This document shows positions 34,201-40,055 of a stretch of DNA of 64,000 nucleotides, piece by piece. The position numbers were made by a program, and so were the translations under genes. Source of the DNA: Variovorax sp. EL159 (GTDB lineage Bacteria > Pseudomonadota > Gammaproteobacteria > Burkholderiales > Burkholderiaceae_C); assembly GCF_900100965.1 (NCBI RefSeq), contig NZ_FMUJ01000006.1, positions 124,001 through 188,000 on the forward strand. The letters run 5' to 3'. The notes under the pieces were generated by a model, which was given only the letters and a program-made list of their open reading frames with translations, was not told the origin of the DNA and ran no database searches. How positions within the stretch are numbered: position 1 is the stretch's first letter; each line of letters begins with the position of its first letter.

Positions 34201-35815
34201 CCACGCTGACGCCGACCGCGCCGGCCACGTCGATGGTGGCGCCGCGCGCCAGGCGGGTGCGGTGCTCGGCGCGCGCCTGCACCTGGCCGCCGGTGGCCAG
34301 GGTGAGCGAATCGCCCTCGAAGTCGATGTCGCCGGCCGAGTCGATCTTCACCAGCGACTGGTCGCGGCGGTTATAGCCGCCGTCGCTCGGGCGCATCGAG
34401 TCCTTCAGCAGGGTGTCGCGTTGCACGTCGAGCGCGGTCGCGCCGTCGTTCTCCAGCACGATCGCGCTGACGCTCTGCGGCGCCAGCGTGACGCGCGCCT
34501 CGGCGGCATCGCCCTGCGCCTTCAGGTGGATGGTGCCGCGCGTGTTGACCGAGGTGCTGGACAGCAGCACGCCCTGCTGCTCCACCGTCTTGCCGACCAG
34601 GGTCACGTCGCCCGTCGAGGCGGCGATCAGGCCGGTGTTGCGCACGCGGCCGGCGGCGCTGCCGGCCAGGCGCAGCGGATCGACCTCGTTGCCGCGGGTG
34701 CTCGAATCGCTGTTGCCGTCGGTGCTCATGCCCTTGCGGATCACGAAGGCATCGCCCGCCGCCAGCACGGCCTGGCCGCCGGGGGTGGTGATGCTGCCGT
34801 GGTTGTGCGCCTCGCGGCCGGCCAGCAGCACGTAGCCGCCGCCCTCGGTCACGCTGGTAGGCCGGCGCGTGGCGATGCGCGCGCCGGGCTCCACCACCAC
34901 GTCGGCGGTGGCCGCGCCGTGCGTGGCGCCGGTGGCGTTGAGCACGAGGTCGTTGGCCAGCACCGGCACCTGGCTGCTGCCGCGCGTTTCGCTGTACAGG
35001 CCCTTCCTGAACTGCGCGTCGCTCATGCCCACGGCCGCGGCCACGAGGTTGCGCGTGTCGACCTGGCTGCTGCCGCTGAACACGATGCCGTTGCGGTTCA
35101 CGACCATCACCGTGCCGTCGGCCTGGATCTGGCCCTGGATCTGCGAGGGCCGCGCCTTCGGGTCGTTCACGCGGTTGAGCACCGACCAGCTGGCCTGCTG
35201 GTCGAACTTCACGGTGGTATTACGGCCGACGTTGAAGGTCTCCCAGTTGAGGATCGCCTTGTCGGCCGTCTGCGCGACCGTGACCACGGTGCGGCCATCG
35301 ACGTTCTTCTGCGAATCGCCCGTCAGCGGGCGCGCGTTGTGCCAGCCGGCGGTGAGCGAATTCGTGTCGACCTTCAGGCCGCCTTCGGCCAGGCCGTCGG
35401 GCACCGACGGATTGTTCTGCGCAGCCGCGCGGGCCGCGGCCTGGGCCGACTGCTGCGCCGCGATGGCGCGCGCCGCCAGGTTCAGGTTGCCGATGGATTG
35501 CTGCAGCTGCTCGTTCGCGCGCTGCTGCTGCGCCTGCGGTCCGGCGAGCAGCGCCGCGGGCATGCCGTTGGGCAGGCGGCCCGTGGCCAGTGCGGTGTTC
35601 TGCGCCATGTTCTTCTGCGCCATCCAGGCACCGCTGAACGCCTGCTGCGCCTGCGCGCCGTCGAATACAGCGCCCCCGGCCAGCAGCAGCGCGATGGCAC
35701 GCACCAGCGGCGTGAGCCGGACCTGCGCGAATGCGGGGGACGAAGAAGAGGACGCGTTCGGCGGATTGCGCCGGGACACCGTGCGGCGGCTGCTGCGTTG
35801 CATGCGGACTTCCAT
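22214..35815 (-). CDS. Giant filamentous haemagglutinin-family exoprotein (TpsA), 4533 aa
   Basis: This is a secreted two-partner-secretion protein. The extended N-terminus carries a signal peptide whose hydrophobic core is LVRAIALLLAGGAVFDGAQA, with cleavage near residue 56. A Gln/Ala-rich helical stretch (about 90-135) follows, then the TPS secretion domain (about 165-290) with ILNWETFNVG, VLNRV and VNRNGIVF at 239-246; the usual NPNGI motif here reads NRNGI. About 4000 residues of glycine-rich beta-helix-type repeats follow. The C-terminal part resembles the DUF3739 type of PdtA-like proteins (from memory). Two rare cysteine pairs occur (near 29100 and 26040). It has no RGD-led or polymorphic toxin C-terminus that I can recognise. 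It is the last gene of a sigma/FecR operon, 134 bases after fecR. A TpsB transporter is not in the window. Confidence 0.93.
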   Translation of the reverse strand: MEVRMQRSSRRTVSRRNPPNASSSSSPAFAQVRLTPLVRAIALLLAGGAVFDGAQAQQAFSGAWMAQKNMAQNTALATGRLPNGMPAALLAGPQAQQQRANEQLQQSIGNLNLAARAIAAQQSAQAAARAAAQNNPSVPDGLAEGGLKVDTNSLTAGWHNARPLTGDSQKNVDGRTVVTVAQTADKAILNWETFNVGRNTTVKFDQQASWSVLNRVNDPKARPSQIQGQIQADGTVMVVNRNGIVFSGSSQVDTRNLVAAAVGMSDAQFRKGLYSETRGSSQVPVLANDLVLNATGATHGAATADVVVEPGARIATRRPTSVTEGGGYVLLAGREAHNHGSITTPGGQAVLAAGDAFVIRKGMSTDGNSDSSTRGNEVDPLRLAGSAAGRVRNTGLIAASTGDVTLVGKTVEQQGVLLSSTSVNTRGTIHLKAQGDAAEARVTLAPQSVSAIVLENDGATALDVQRDTLLKDSMRPSDGGYNRRDQSLVKIDSAGDIDFEGDSLTLATGGQVQARAEHRTRLARGATIDVAGAVGVSVAMASNNVKIKVQGNEQRDAPLNRDGKRLNSIDMWIDRRDLVRVAPGVNGYAGERWYTGGGLLEVGGYLNTDGHTIGEWASVGGTVGFAGGELVTQRGSAINVAGGTLNVQTGMLQQSWLKDADGRLYNLSNAPADIAYAGLYRGFEDEHARWGKNTTAYFYNPLIGPRQRLESGYTVGRDAGQVLVGTRAAVLDGDIDATVFQGERQQRKRDAGLDGYRQLQTAAPLAGRLLIGGIAPIYDTATGLLRDNPTAQVDRVTIADAPSTLADALAAGDALPKDLRGHLRIDSGWLQRQGLGGFTAYANDTVAVKSAITVAPGGVIALHAPTVAVDADLVARGGSIVLGDLVSRFTSASGGSWVELSIADMLPAGYRPRVAVAEGVRLDARGLWSNIAQSPERIEGLPYVDGGQVTVRGTGDITLGARSLIDVSGGAALMAGNELRGGRGGDVTLMSAQPGKDGVSAGALHMDGELRGYGVKGGGKLTLANGTAISIGELPAGGNGVLAAGRSSSVLLRLAGDYVIAAGSMIPMDFSVTVSRALPGVALKETVMPDVSSTRTVVTAADWVLPANTMVQLANETIYEPGDKVPAGSVLVAITELSKGYVIPRDVFPEGVPVPAKTTSYKGGTVAAAETVMPAGTPIAAGKSLPREVAVQPMLTLDPGLFRSGFAQYTVRGQDGLTVADGMQVNVHMPVQRFDPTVGRLLPTGADPSAALQLWTPPLYQDDPVKQKLTQRAGADLTLEGGTLYQRAPLTVGEGAQVVLDPGRTLTLRGNDQITLEGTLSAWSGRVSLLPGDYRSGSDTNLPDGMPNARSFWIGGQALIDVAARPVVATDVLGRRYGQLTNGGTIEIGGRHVLDATQVDAADAFVVLRPGARLDASGTSATLDLPGRGATEAASHGGTIALSSYRGLFLDGSMRAAAGGAGAAGGTLAVNLDTPAYGPVERYSLKGAKVDDAVRVPRELLLAQVQGRSGVGEAADLRPGEEHRALSYGTARIGVDRIHDGGFDNLSLLAHGMLSFDGNVDLSLGQSLRLTTTALALADKTPPDVRVALAAPYIRVAGSTRKQPDDYIVPNPVLGSRNSGDGAGTLGVPLVSGGSSLRMDAQLIDLSGMVQMGVRGTIVRNVPKDLEVERYAFDQSVLRSSGDLRFSDNAKFHVPGDLTLAAAQIYPATGDSGLVQVGMHNYIDKWGARQSEMDMTRRLVIERVGDTPAMPQSVFGTMTFRAANIDQRGVLRAPLGSITLGDTRGNTAATSVQLHSGSLTSVSADGLRIPYGGTQDGLSYLFNGKDVVYGGVGEGPSIRLAAHSMDVHEGAVLDMSGGGTLTGAAFLAGRGGSTDARMFPLMQVGAQRKGFALPGLATNPVYAIVPGVQPLAAPLKGEKGASDAAIGRQITIGTGVPGLPPGTYTLMPSTYALMPGAFRVELNGLAAQVGAPGSATAMRNGSYTAPAQLGVAGTGIRDALPLQAVFTPGDVLRTYSQYNETSYADFAVAQAMRDGLPRPVLERDAKALRFEFGERGTPGSVPGARALRFAGTTRYGTQGDGMGGTAVVLGGWRRSVEVLPEGAAPTPGFEGASLYDRDLNAIGAAQLGIGGVPMGKLTLGFSAAAPGIVLRSGAVLRAGEVFLVTDRRDNGITIEAGAGIDALGRGPAAWDSRRGYIYDPGTRSVLAVSNGWIEILPPGVSAGGESGPGRIDIGVCPGTGSCSAGARLYSEGTITAATDQSFTLGENSRYGTRNLVLALGGINIGSERTLADAAARGALTPGLTLNQQVLDRLLRGDTSTGAPALENLMFTVRDAVNFHGTAQLSTIDPATGKSPIERLVLTTPAIYGWGGADDVARIQTDVLVWGGTITPPGVVAANGAGTGSGRLQIDARRIELGEANGKRGDTVHDMDRLALGFGEVRLNASEQVSARSKGSLSVYQSQGAWDESAKGYVRTGGTLRIDTPLLTGEAGSVMRYKAGGDVRVTAPEGTKPGTLGDAEAKRALGAEIAIDGRSVTLDTAVVLPSGKLTLRADGDVQLQDGARLDLAGRRLNFFDVDKYSWGGDVALESRKGNVRVAEGARIDFSAQNNRAGRLAVTALDAGAGGVELLGRLRGGSSGEYDAGGTLVPYAGGRIDVRAQRIADFTGLNHRLTDAGVLGERSFQIKQGDLVVGDELKAREINLSVDGGHLTVAGKVDAGGVQVGSIRLAARDGVTIAGGALLDAHGSRLRVDSYGQAIEAPNRATIEIDSGTGRLVLEDGARMDLRAGTDGTPRAFGTVELNAPRLGGRRGGDIDIDASGTQRIAGARTINVNGFFQYDDAPQGTDLDVSGRPYQRIDQAYLNAKHDDSVAFMRNVLANGDLVNRRLGGLRAYADAFHLRPGVQIISRTPDGDLQIEGDLDLSGFRYDSLNARTQRTAVYGSGEAGALAVRAGGNLKIYGSVNDGFDTSALPATRDDDGWVLLKGRVPFGGDVVVPRGGAVALAEDTFLQPGRALNFDAPLKPMSLAAGTVLAVRAVLTGDYTLPAGTVLGGAVRDAAGNVIQPAGSVLAQPLKLSARMQLDAGMRLPGAAKVGQMLWPAGVPLPFPDGAVMDINQPPFYRYNGPVLAREVPLQRGAIIPAETIVKLPGGVASVKLRLADADGNQGRNFAIAPMLAEGSQSWSMRLVAGADTQAADSRALQPRGPQRDLRLADTHYGNAFTKELVSGGKVWAWNQLAEDEGYGGKGVILTPGEVSWGMCDYGYCDLVSETPEVWNYKSYPVRQPLFSVLRTGTGDLDLLAGNDFTQNSPYGIYTAGTRAAARADDADFNRPRAKGSDGNNVLNGAYEVFEKFVDSDSLYRAWYPDHGGNLRVRVQGDARGDTIGARGSLRRTTDELGVFRVQYPSAMLGNWVWRQGTGSVVPGPEGVPTAWWINFGSYVAGSDTSMYDLGGQWPFLVGFVGIGTLGGGNLVFETGGNAGMMEQMGDFSGTYVARSQGLHLAVGSTGRVTRSGELLLTGGGDLDVRIGGTLNPSPEVRGLPSSTTWQANNPLSHHRTMMDLNGVFANLRGALRLESGAVGGIKLGYEVANLNNAWATDSYIATSGLATGGPVLIPGDAGVRLDARGDLVLGGVADPGRVPTLTGGTPFSANGKQYQGDGWTWFSLWTPSTAIDLASAGGNLTPTLGWADPSYRTNHQATDGRFVYPAVLRALAASGSLYYGDASRGWMDSSGGPSGWSLTLAPSPTGPQYAVQRTAQLELLARDSIYGGGYTITPSGADPSRLVDPFQPGFIALGNPIWYGREIIHNSAADALLASVTVGGQNSSLRFPLFTLTSPSAADVAPMGQPPSRFYAVDGDIVGLRTGSMIYRGGGTGAPTSFGIWYEGGGPVAIRAGRDIVDAGTALGQVDNVPAEATGWHGRTVNGKPEWAPEPQQLLGGSARGNLIVHRHADDVSVVEAGRDIRTSSFHIAGPGELALSAGRDLYMADKGELKSLGAIVNVKPGDRSSGAGISVAVGVGRDGPDWDGFAARYLDPKRRAESGRPFADQPGTALYSYGGELTLAGWLSQQFGYGGEEAGADAYLKRKQAEIDGQRSEGGGNQRRDLAREFGLAKGLHLVNWLRERFSGSNSQGRHFDAATMDARTFFAGLPPEQQQVYLRNVYYAELRAGGREYNDEGGPRRGSYLRGREAIATLFPTHGADGSARHHQGDLTMFSSANYYLSSSDSFTKRPQAGKSYLRRDAWIAAGRPSDIGVYDALDAGIHTNFGGDVNILVPGGRTLVGVDGGFVPGEGSGVLTQGAGEVQIYSLGSILLGQSRIFTTFGGGILAWSAQGDINAGRGARSTVVYTPQRRVYDDAGNVSLSPTTPNTGAGIATLNPIPEVPPGDIDLIAPLGTIDAGEAGIRVSGNVNLAALRVLNADNIQVQGKSTGVPVVAAVNVGALTNASAAASQAATAAQDAVQRERAAQRQALPSVFTVRVLGFGNEPAGGEGGAGAGRERSGGAYDPKGVVQVLGAGALTTAQMQSLTPGEQRGLKQ

Positions 35816-35949
35816 GGGTTCGTGTTTCGTTGCTCGTCGATCGAGGCCACGAAGCGAAAGGGCCCGTGGACTACCGAGCTATGACAGCGAAGGTCCGGCG
35901 CGACTGCACCATGTCACGAAATCTTCACGAAGGCGCACACCAGTACGTC

Positions 35950-36960
35950 TCAGGCGTTCGCAGCGCCCAGCAGCACGATGCCGCCGGGCAACTGCGTGAG
36001 TTCGGCGCCGTAGACATCGCGCACGAGAAAAGCCACGTCGTCCAGCCGGTCGATGGAGAAACTGGCCTGCACGCGGCTGCGGCCCAGCGCCTCGCTCGTG
36101 AGGATGAGCCGGCCGCGGCGGTAGCGATTGACCTCGGCCACCACCTGCGACAGCGGCACCTGGTCGAACACGAGCTGGCGGCGACGCCACGCGATGACGG
36201 GACCGGTGTCCACACCCGTGACGACGCCGAGCCCGGCGGGGCCGTAGCGCAGCTGCCGGCCCTCGTCGAGCTGCGCATGCTGCGTGCCTTGCGCCACGTC
36301 GACCTGTCCCGCAAGGCAGGTCACGCAGACCTCGCCGTCGAGGTGGCGGATGTTGAAGCGCGCGCGCGTCGCCGACACCACGCCGCCACCCGCTGCCACC
36401 GTGACGCGCGCCGATGCCAAACCATCGGCCAGCACCTCGGCCTCGCCGGACACCAGTTCGATGGCCTCGCCTGCACGTTCCTGCGCCGCACCGCGGTGCA
36501 GGTTGATGCGCGTCTGCGTGTTCATCTGCAGCACCACGCCGTCGCCCATGGCGACCTCGCGCTGTTCGCCGGTGGCGGTGTGGTAATCGTCACCCCACTC
36601 GACAACCGACGGCCACAGCGCCAGCGGCGGCGACACCGCAAGGTAGGCGGCCGACGCCGCCACCGCGCCACCCAGGAAGGCGCGGCGCCCAGGCATGGGC
36701 ACGGGCAGGCGGCGGGTCGCCTCGCGCGCTTGCTGTTCTTGCTGCTGCACGCGCTGCGCGGCCGGCGCCATGGCCTGCCACACCTGCCGCGCCTGCACGA
36801 AGGCCTGCGCATGGTCGCGGCTGCGCGCGCACCAGTGCCGGAAGGCCTGGCCGTCGGCTTCGGTTACCTGCTGCGAGCCGAGCCGCACCACCCAGGCCTG
36901 CGCTTCGCGTTGCAGGGTCTTCATGGCCTCGGTCGCTCCGGGTTCTTCAGCTGTCATCAT
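35950..36960 (-). CDS. FecR-family anti-sigma/sigma regulator, 336 aa
   Basis: The cytoplasmic N-terminal anti-sigma domain is at about 14-70 (REAQAWVVRLGSQQVTEADGQAFRHWCARS, DUF4880-like). A single membrane segment follows at about 94-115, preceded by GRRAFLGG (Arg92-Arg93), a twin-arginine-like motif; FecR proteins are known Tat substrates. The periplasmic FecR domain is at about 125-225, and a C-terminal FecR_C/STN-like domain at about 263-335. Two ATG codons (36960, 36957) overlap the sigma-factor gene's end by 11-14 bases, giving coupled translation. It should hold the sigma factor until a periplasmic signal arrives from the STN protein encoded upstream. Confidence 0.93.
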   Translation of the reverse strand: MMTAEEPGATEAMKTLQREAQAWVVRLGSQQVTEADGQAFRHWCARSRDHAQAFVQARQVWQAMAPAAQRVQQQEQQAREATRRLPVPMPGRRAFLGGAVAASAAYLAVSPPLALWPSVVEWGDDYHTATGEQREVAMGDGVVLQMNTQTRINLHRGAAQERAGEAIELVSGEAEVLADGLASARVTVAAGGGVVSATRARFNIRHLDGEVCVTCLAGQVDVAQGTQHAQLDEGRQLRYGPAGLGVVTGVDTGPVIAWRRRQLVFDQVPLSQVVAEVNRYRRGRLILTSEALGRSRVQASFSIDRLDDVAFLVRDVYGAELTQLPGGIVLLGAANA

Positions 36961-37507
36961 GGGAAGACTGTTTTCCGGCGCCGGGACCGAAGCGTTGGAT
37001 GAAATCTCTGCCGAGCCGCTCGCAGCAATGCTCCAGGCCGGCACGCAACTCCTTCTCGACGGTGCGTGCCGACACGCCGTAGCGCGTCGCGATGTCCTTG
37101 TGCGGCATCTCGTCGACGCGCGCGGCCAGCACGATGGCGCGGCGGCGGCGCGGCAACTCGGCCAGTGCGCGCTCGAGCGCCTCCAGTTCGTTGCGCGCCT
37201 CGGCGCCGCGCGCCGGATCGGCGGCCTCGTCGGCCATGTCGTACAGCGCCTCGACCTCGCCCACGCTCAGCAGCCGCGAGTTGCTCTTGCGCTGGTCTTC
37301 CGCGACGTTGAGCGCAATGCGGAACAGATAGGCCGAGGGGTAGCGCACGGCGCTTCGCACGGTGGAGTTCTCCACGCGCAGGTAGGCCTCCTGCAGCGCG
37401 TCGTTGGCGAGATCTTCCGAACCGAGGCGATGGTGCAGGTGCTTGCGGAACTGCGCATAGCGCGCCAGGAACAGCGCGCGCAGCGAGGCCTTGATCGACT
37501 CGGACAT
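36947..37507 (-). CDS. ECF RNA polymerase sigma factor (FecI-like), 186 aa
   Basis: Region 2 is recognisable in ANDALQEAYLRV and YPSAYLFRIALNVAEDQRK. Region 4 follows in LAELPRRRRAIVLAARVDEMPHKDIATRYGVSARTVEKELRAGLEHC with its helix-turn-helix. The length is typical of ECF sigma factors. It lies 12 bases after the STN-protein gene and overlaps fecR. The likely target is this operon, including the adhesin gene, so the system may be autoregulated (inference). Confidence 0.94.
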   Translation of the reverse strand: MSESIKASLRALFLARYAQFRKHLHHRLGSEDLANDALQEAYLRVENSTVRSAVRYPSAYLFRIALNVAEDQRKSNSRLLSVGEVEALYDMADEAADPARGAEARNELEALERALAELPRRRRAIVLAARVDEMPHKDIATRYGVSARTVEKELRAGLEHCCERLGRDFIQRFGPGAGKQSSHDDS

Positions 37508-37519
37508 CGCGCCGACGCC

Positions 37520-38257
37520 TCAGCCCGTGGCGCGCCCGCTGCGCGCATCCAGATAAGGCCGGCAGTCGCGCGCCGGGTCGGGACGCGGGGTCAGCAAGAG
37601 GGTGAAGGGCTGCGGCAGCGCGGCCGGCGGCGGCGCATCCAGGCCGAGCGCGCGCAGGCTCGCGAGCACCGTGGCGTCGCGCGCCTGCACGCCGCTGCCC
37701 TCGAGCAGGCGGGCATCGGCGACGGCGCCTGCCGGGTCGATCCACAACTGGATCGCGAGCCGGTAGCGGCCGAAGGCGTCGGGCTGCGCGATGCACAGCA
37801 CGCGCGTGACCGCCCCCTGCAGGACGGCCGCATAGGCCTGCAAGGCATGCGCATTGCCGGCCGTGGCAGCACCCGTCGGCGCGCGCTCGCCCTGAACACC
37901 GGTCGCCGCCTGTACCGGCACGAGCGTGAACGCGCTGGCGCCTGTGTAGCGGGCCACCAGCCCGGTGCCGACAAGCATGCGTTGCAGCGCCTCGCGCGGC
38001 GTGAAGTCGCCCTGCACCGGCGACGCCTCGCGGCCATCGGTGAGGCGACTGGTGACGAGCACCGAGTGACCGGTGAGTTGGCCGAAGACGGCAAGGGAGC
38101 GCGCCAGCGGCTGCGCCGACAGGTCGAAATGCAGAGATGCCGCGTCGGTCGCCACGTCGTCGGCTGCTGCTGCAGCGTGGGCGGCGCACATTACCAGCGC
38201 CATGACCAGGCACCAGGACAGTGTCAGGGCACCGCCCGATGCGGAAGTACGGATCAT
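37520..38257 (-). CDS. Periplasmic STN-domain protein with TonB-like C-terminus (VreA-like signal receptor), 245 aa
   Basis: A signal peptide (hydrophobic LSWCLVMALVMCAAHAAAA) is followed by an STN (secretin/TonB short N-terminal) domain at about 43-115 (FDLSAQPLARSLAVFGQLTG, FTPREALQRMLVGTGLVARYTG). A region at about 140-226 reads like a TonB C-terminal domain (YRLAIQLWIDPAGAVADARLLEGSG, ATVLASLRALGLDAPPP). There is no TonB box, plug or outer-membrane barrel. STN domains contact the FecR C-terminus in cell-surface signalling. ATG 38257 is preferred over an upstream TTG frame because the signal peptide starts there. This domain order matches my recollection of P. aeruginosa VreA. Two cysteines (155, 232) could form a disulfide. 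Confidence 0.85.
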   Translation of the reverse strand: MIRTSASGGALTLSWCLVMALVMCAAHAAAAADDVATDAASLHFDLSAQPLARSLAVFGQLTGHSVLVTSRLTDGREASPVQGDFTPREALQRMLVGTGLVARYTGASAFTLVPVQAATGVQGERAPTGAATAGNAHALQAYAAVLQGAVTRVLCIAQPDAFGRYRLAIQLWIDPAGAVADARLLEGSGVQARDATVLASLRALGLDAPPPAALPQPFTLLLTPRPDPARDCRPYLDARSGRATG

Positions 38258-38364
38258 GTGACGGGAGATCAACAGCAGCAGCAACGAAAAGGCAGGAAAG
38301 CGGCCGTCCGCTGTGCGGCCCGGGTGAGCGTGCGGGCGAGACTAGTCGGCGCAGATGACTGACA

Positions 38365-38382
38365 TGTGACGTTTTGTTCACA
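38365..38382. promoter_or_regulatory. Inverted repeat TGTGA-N8-TCACA upstream of the STN/sigma/FecR/adhesin operon
   Basis: A perfect 5-bp dyad with an 8-base spacer centred about 116 bases before the STN-protein ATG. It resembles half-sites of Crp-family regulators, but the spacer is two bases longer than the classical six. A Crp/Fnr-type regulator is encoded at 50910-51584. Binding is only a guess. Confidence 0.3.
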
Positions 38383-38644
38383 CTTCTGATGCTGCGTGAT
38401 CCGCGTCTTTTTCTGATGGCTTGTGCGCTGTCTTGACTGTTCGGTTCGCCGTTGAATGGAGCTCAGCCTTGCGACGCCAATGGCTCAGGCCTTGCCGGAT
38501 TCGACCTGGTGTCCGCAGGTGACACCTACAGAACCGCGTGCTCCAGTGTTCGTGCGGCCTGCAGCCCCATCTGCAATTCCGGCCCAGCACCGCGTCTTGT
38601 TCTGCAACCCAAGCGACAACCGCTCTGGTTCGCATCCATCGGCA
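38383..38644. other. Intergenic region without a recognised gene
   Basis: Between the STN operon and ridA (387 bases in all from 38258). Short open frames on both strands are cysteine- and arginine-rich and resemble no family I know. No strong terminator was seen; it presumably carries the operon promoter. Confidence 0.5.
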
Positions 38645-39055
38645 TCAGGCCCTCAGGGCTGCCACGGCCCGTATCTCCACCAGCAACGAAGCCCGCGCCA
38701 AGGCGGCCACACCCAGGATCGTCCAGGCCGGATAGTCCTGCTGGATATAGCGGTCTTTCACTTCGCGAAAGTCGGCCAGTTGGCTGTCGATGTTCACGTG
38801 GTACGTGACGATCTCCACGAGGTCGCGAAACCCCAGCCCTTCGGCCTCGAGCACCACACCCAGCCGCCTGAAGGCCCAGTCCGCCTGCTCTGCAGCCGTC
38901 TCGGGCACGCTGCCATCCGGCCGAAGGCCGATCTGGCCCGCAACGAACAGCAGGCCGCCGGCCTTGACGCCTGCGGCGTATTTGAAAGCGTCGAAGACGG
39001 CCGTCGACCCGAATTCGGGATGGCCGTCAGGAACACGGGTGATGCGCTCGCTCAT
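38645..39055 (-). CDS. RidA/YjgF/YER057c/UK114-family protein, 136 aa
   Basis: This is a small trimeric enamine/imine deaminase-type fold. KYAAGVKAGGLLFVAGQIGLRPDG is the usual N-terminal region, VTYHVNI the middle, and VEIRAVAAL near the end has Arg129, the residue that in active RidA binds the substrate carboxylate. It may therefore be a true RidA-type hydrolase of reactive imines, although several subfamilies have other roles. It starts at ATG 39055 and lies 21 bases downstream of an epimerase-like gene. Confidence 0.92.
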   Translation of the reverse strand: MSERITRVPDGHPEFGSTAVFDAFKYAAGVKAGGLLFVAGQIGLRPDGSVPETAAEQADWAFRRLGVVLEAEGLGFRDLVEIVTYHVNIDSQLADFREVKDRYIQQDYPAWTILGVAALARASLLVEIRAVAALRA

Positions 39056-39076
39056 TGGCTGCCTCGTCTCTCTTCG

Positions 39077-40000
39077 TCAAATCAGGCCGGTGTGCACGGT
39101 CGGGTGCGCAAGCCGCACGCGCAGCTCCTTCTTGAGCCGTGCGTTGTCGAGCCGGCGCGATTCCCCCATGAAGCTCAGCAGCTGCAGCGGCAACTGCCGC
39201 TCGGCCTCATCGCGGGCCACGCGCGGCGGGCGCTGCAGGCCGTACAGATCGGCGGCCAGGTCCATGTAGTCGCCCATGCGCAGTTCGGTGTCGTCCGACG
39301 CATGCACGATGCGCTGCGGCCGGCCTCGGAACAACGCGGCCTCGCAGGCATGCGCCAGGTCGTCGGCGTGGATATGGCTGGTGTAGACATCGTCCTCGCG
39401 CCGCAGCACGGGTGTGCCGCGCTGCAGGCGCCCGCGCGGCGTGCCGTTCTCGCGGTCTGGCGCGTAGATGCCAGGAATGCGCAGGATGCTCGCGCGCACG
39501 CCAGCGCTGCGGCCGAGCCAGCGGACGGCACGTTCGGCGTCGACGCGCCGGTGGGAACGCGGCGTATCGGGCCGCACGGCGCGCGTTTCGCTCACGCGCG
39601 CGCCGCCGCAGTCGCCATACACGCCACTGGTCGAGCCGTACACGAAAACGGCCGGTGCCGAACGCAGCCGTAACGCACGCGCCAGTGCCGTGGTGCGCTG
39701 GTCGCGCCACCAGGCGGTGCCGCCGTCTCGTGCGGGCGGCGCCAGGTGCAGCACGCGCGTGGCGATGCCGGCCAGGCGGCGCAGCGTCTTCGCGTCATCC
39801 AGATTGCCCACCAGCGGCCGGACTCCTGCCGCGCGCAAGGCGGTCACCCGGTCGGTCGACGAAGTGAGCGCCACCAGTTGCATGCGCCCCCGCAGATCGC
39901 GCGCGACGCGCTGGCCCACGTCGCCGCAACCGACGATCAGGAGGCGCTCGCGCCGGAACCTCGCCGGCAGCGCGCCGGAGGGACTATTGATTGAAGGCAA
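39077..40000 (-). CDS. NAD(P)-binding Rossmann/epimerase-like (YeeZ-type) protein, 307 aa
   Basis: The nucleotide-binding motif RLLIVGCGDVGQRVARDL lies near the start, followed by FVYGSTSGVYGDCGG with the YGS/T active-site-like segment. Further on are ILRIPGIYAPDRENGTPRGRLQRG and SHIHADDLAHACEAAL, as in extended SDR epimerases. The product and substrate are unknown. No ATG precedes the fold in frame. TTG at 40000, following GGAAACGGGAT, is proposed and makes the gene divergent from the reductase at 40056 with a 55-base gap. The start is uncertain. Confidence 0.78.
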   Translation of the reverse strand: MPSINSPSGALPARFRRERLLIVGCGDVGQRVARDLRGRMQLVALTSSTDRVTALRAAGVRPLVGNLDDAKTLRRLAGIATRVLHLAPPARDGGTAWWRDQRTTALARALRLRSAPAVFVYGSTSGVYGDCGGARVSETRAVRPDTPRSHRRVDAERAVRWLGRSAGVRASILRIPGIYAPDRENGTPRGRLQRGTPVLRREDDVYTSHIHADDLAHACEAALFRGRPQRIVHASDDTELRMGDYMDLAADLYGLQRPPRVARDEAERQLPLQLLSFMGESRRLDNARLKKELRVRLAHPTVHTGLI

Positions 40001-40055
40001 AATCCCGTTTCCTTTCTCTTTCAGACCCAGGCTGAAAACAAGCCGAAGAATACCG

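Noticed and set aside
38378..38635. Possible small gene (85 codons, minus) between ridA and the STN operon, or a transposase remnant
   Set aside because: Cys/Arg-rich sequence with no family resemblance, weak start and no conserved motif; no terminal repeats or target duplication seen.
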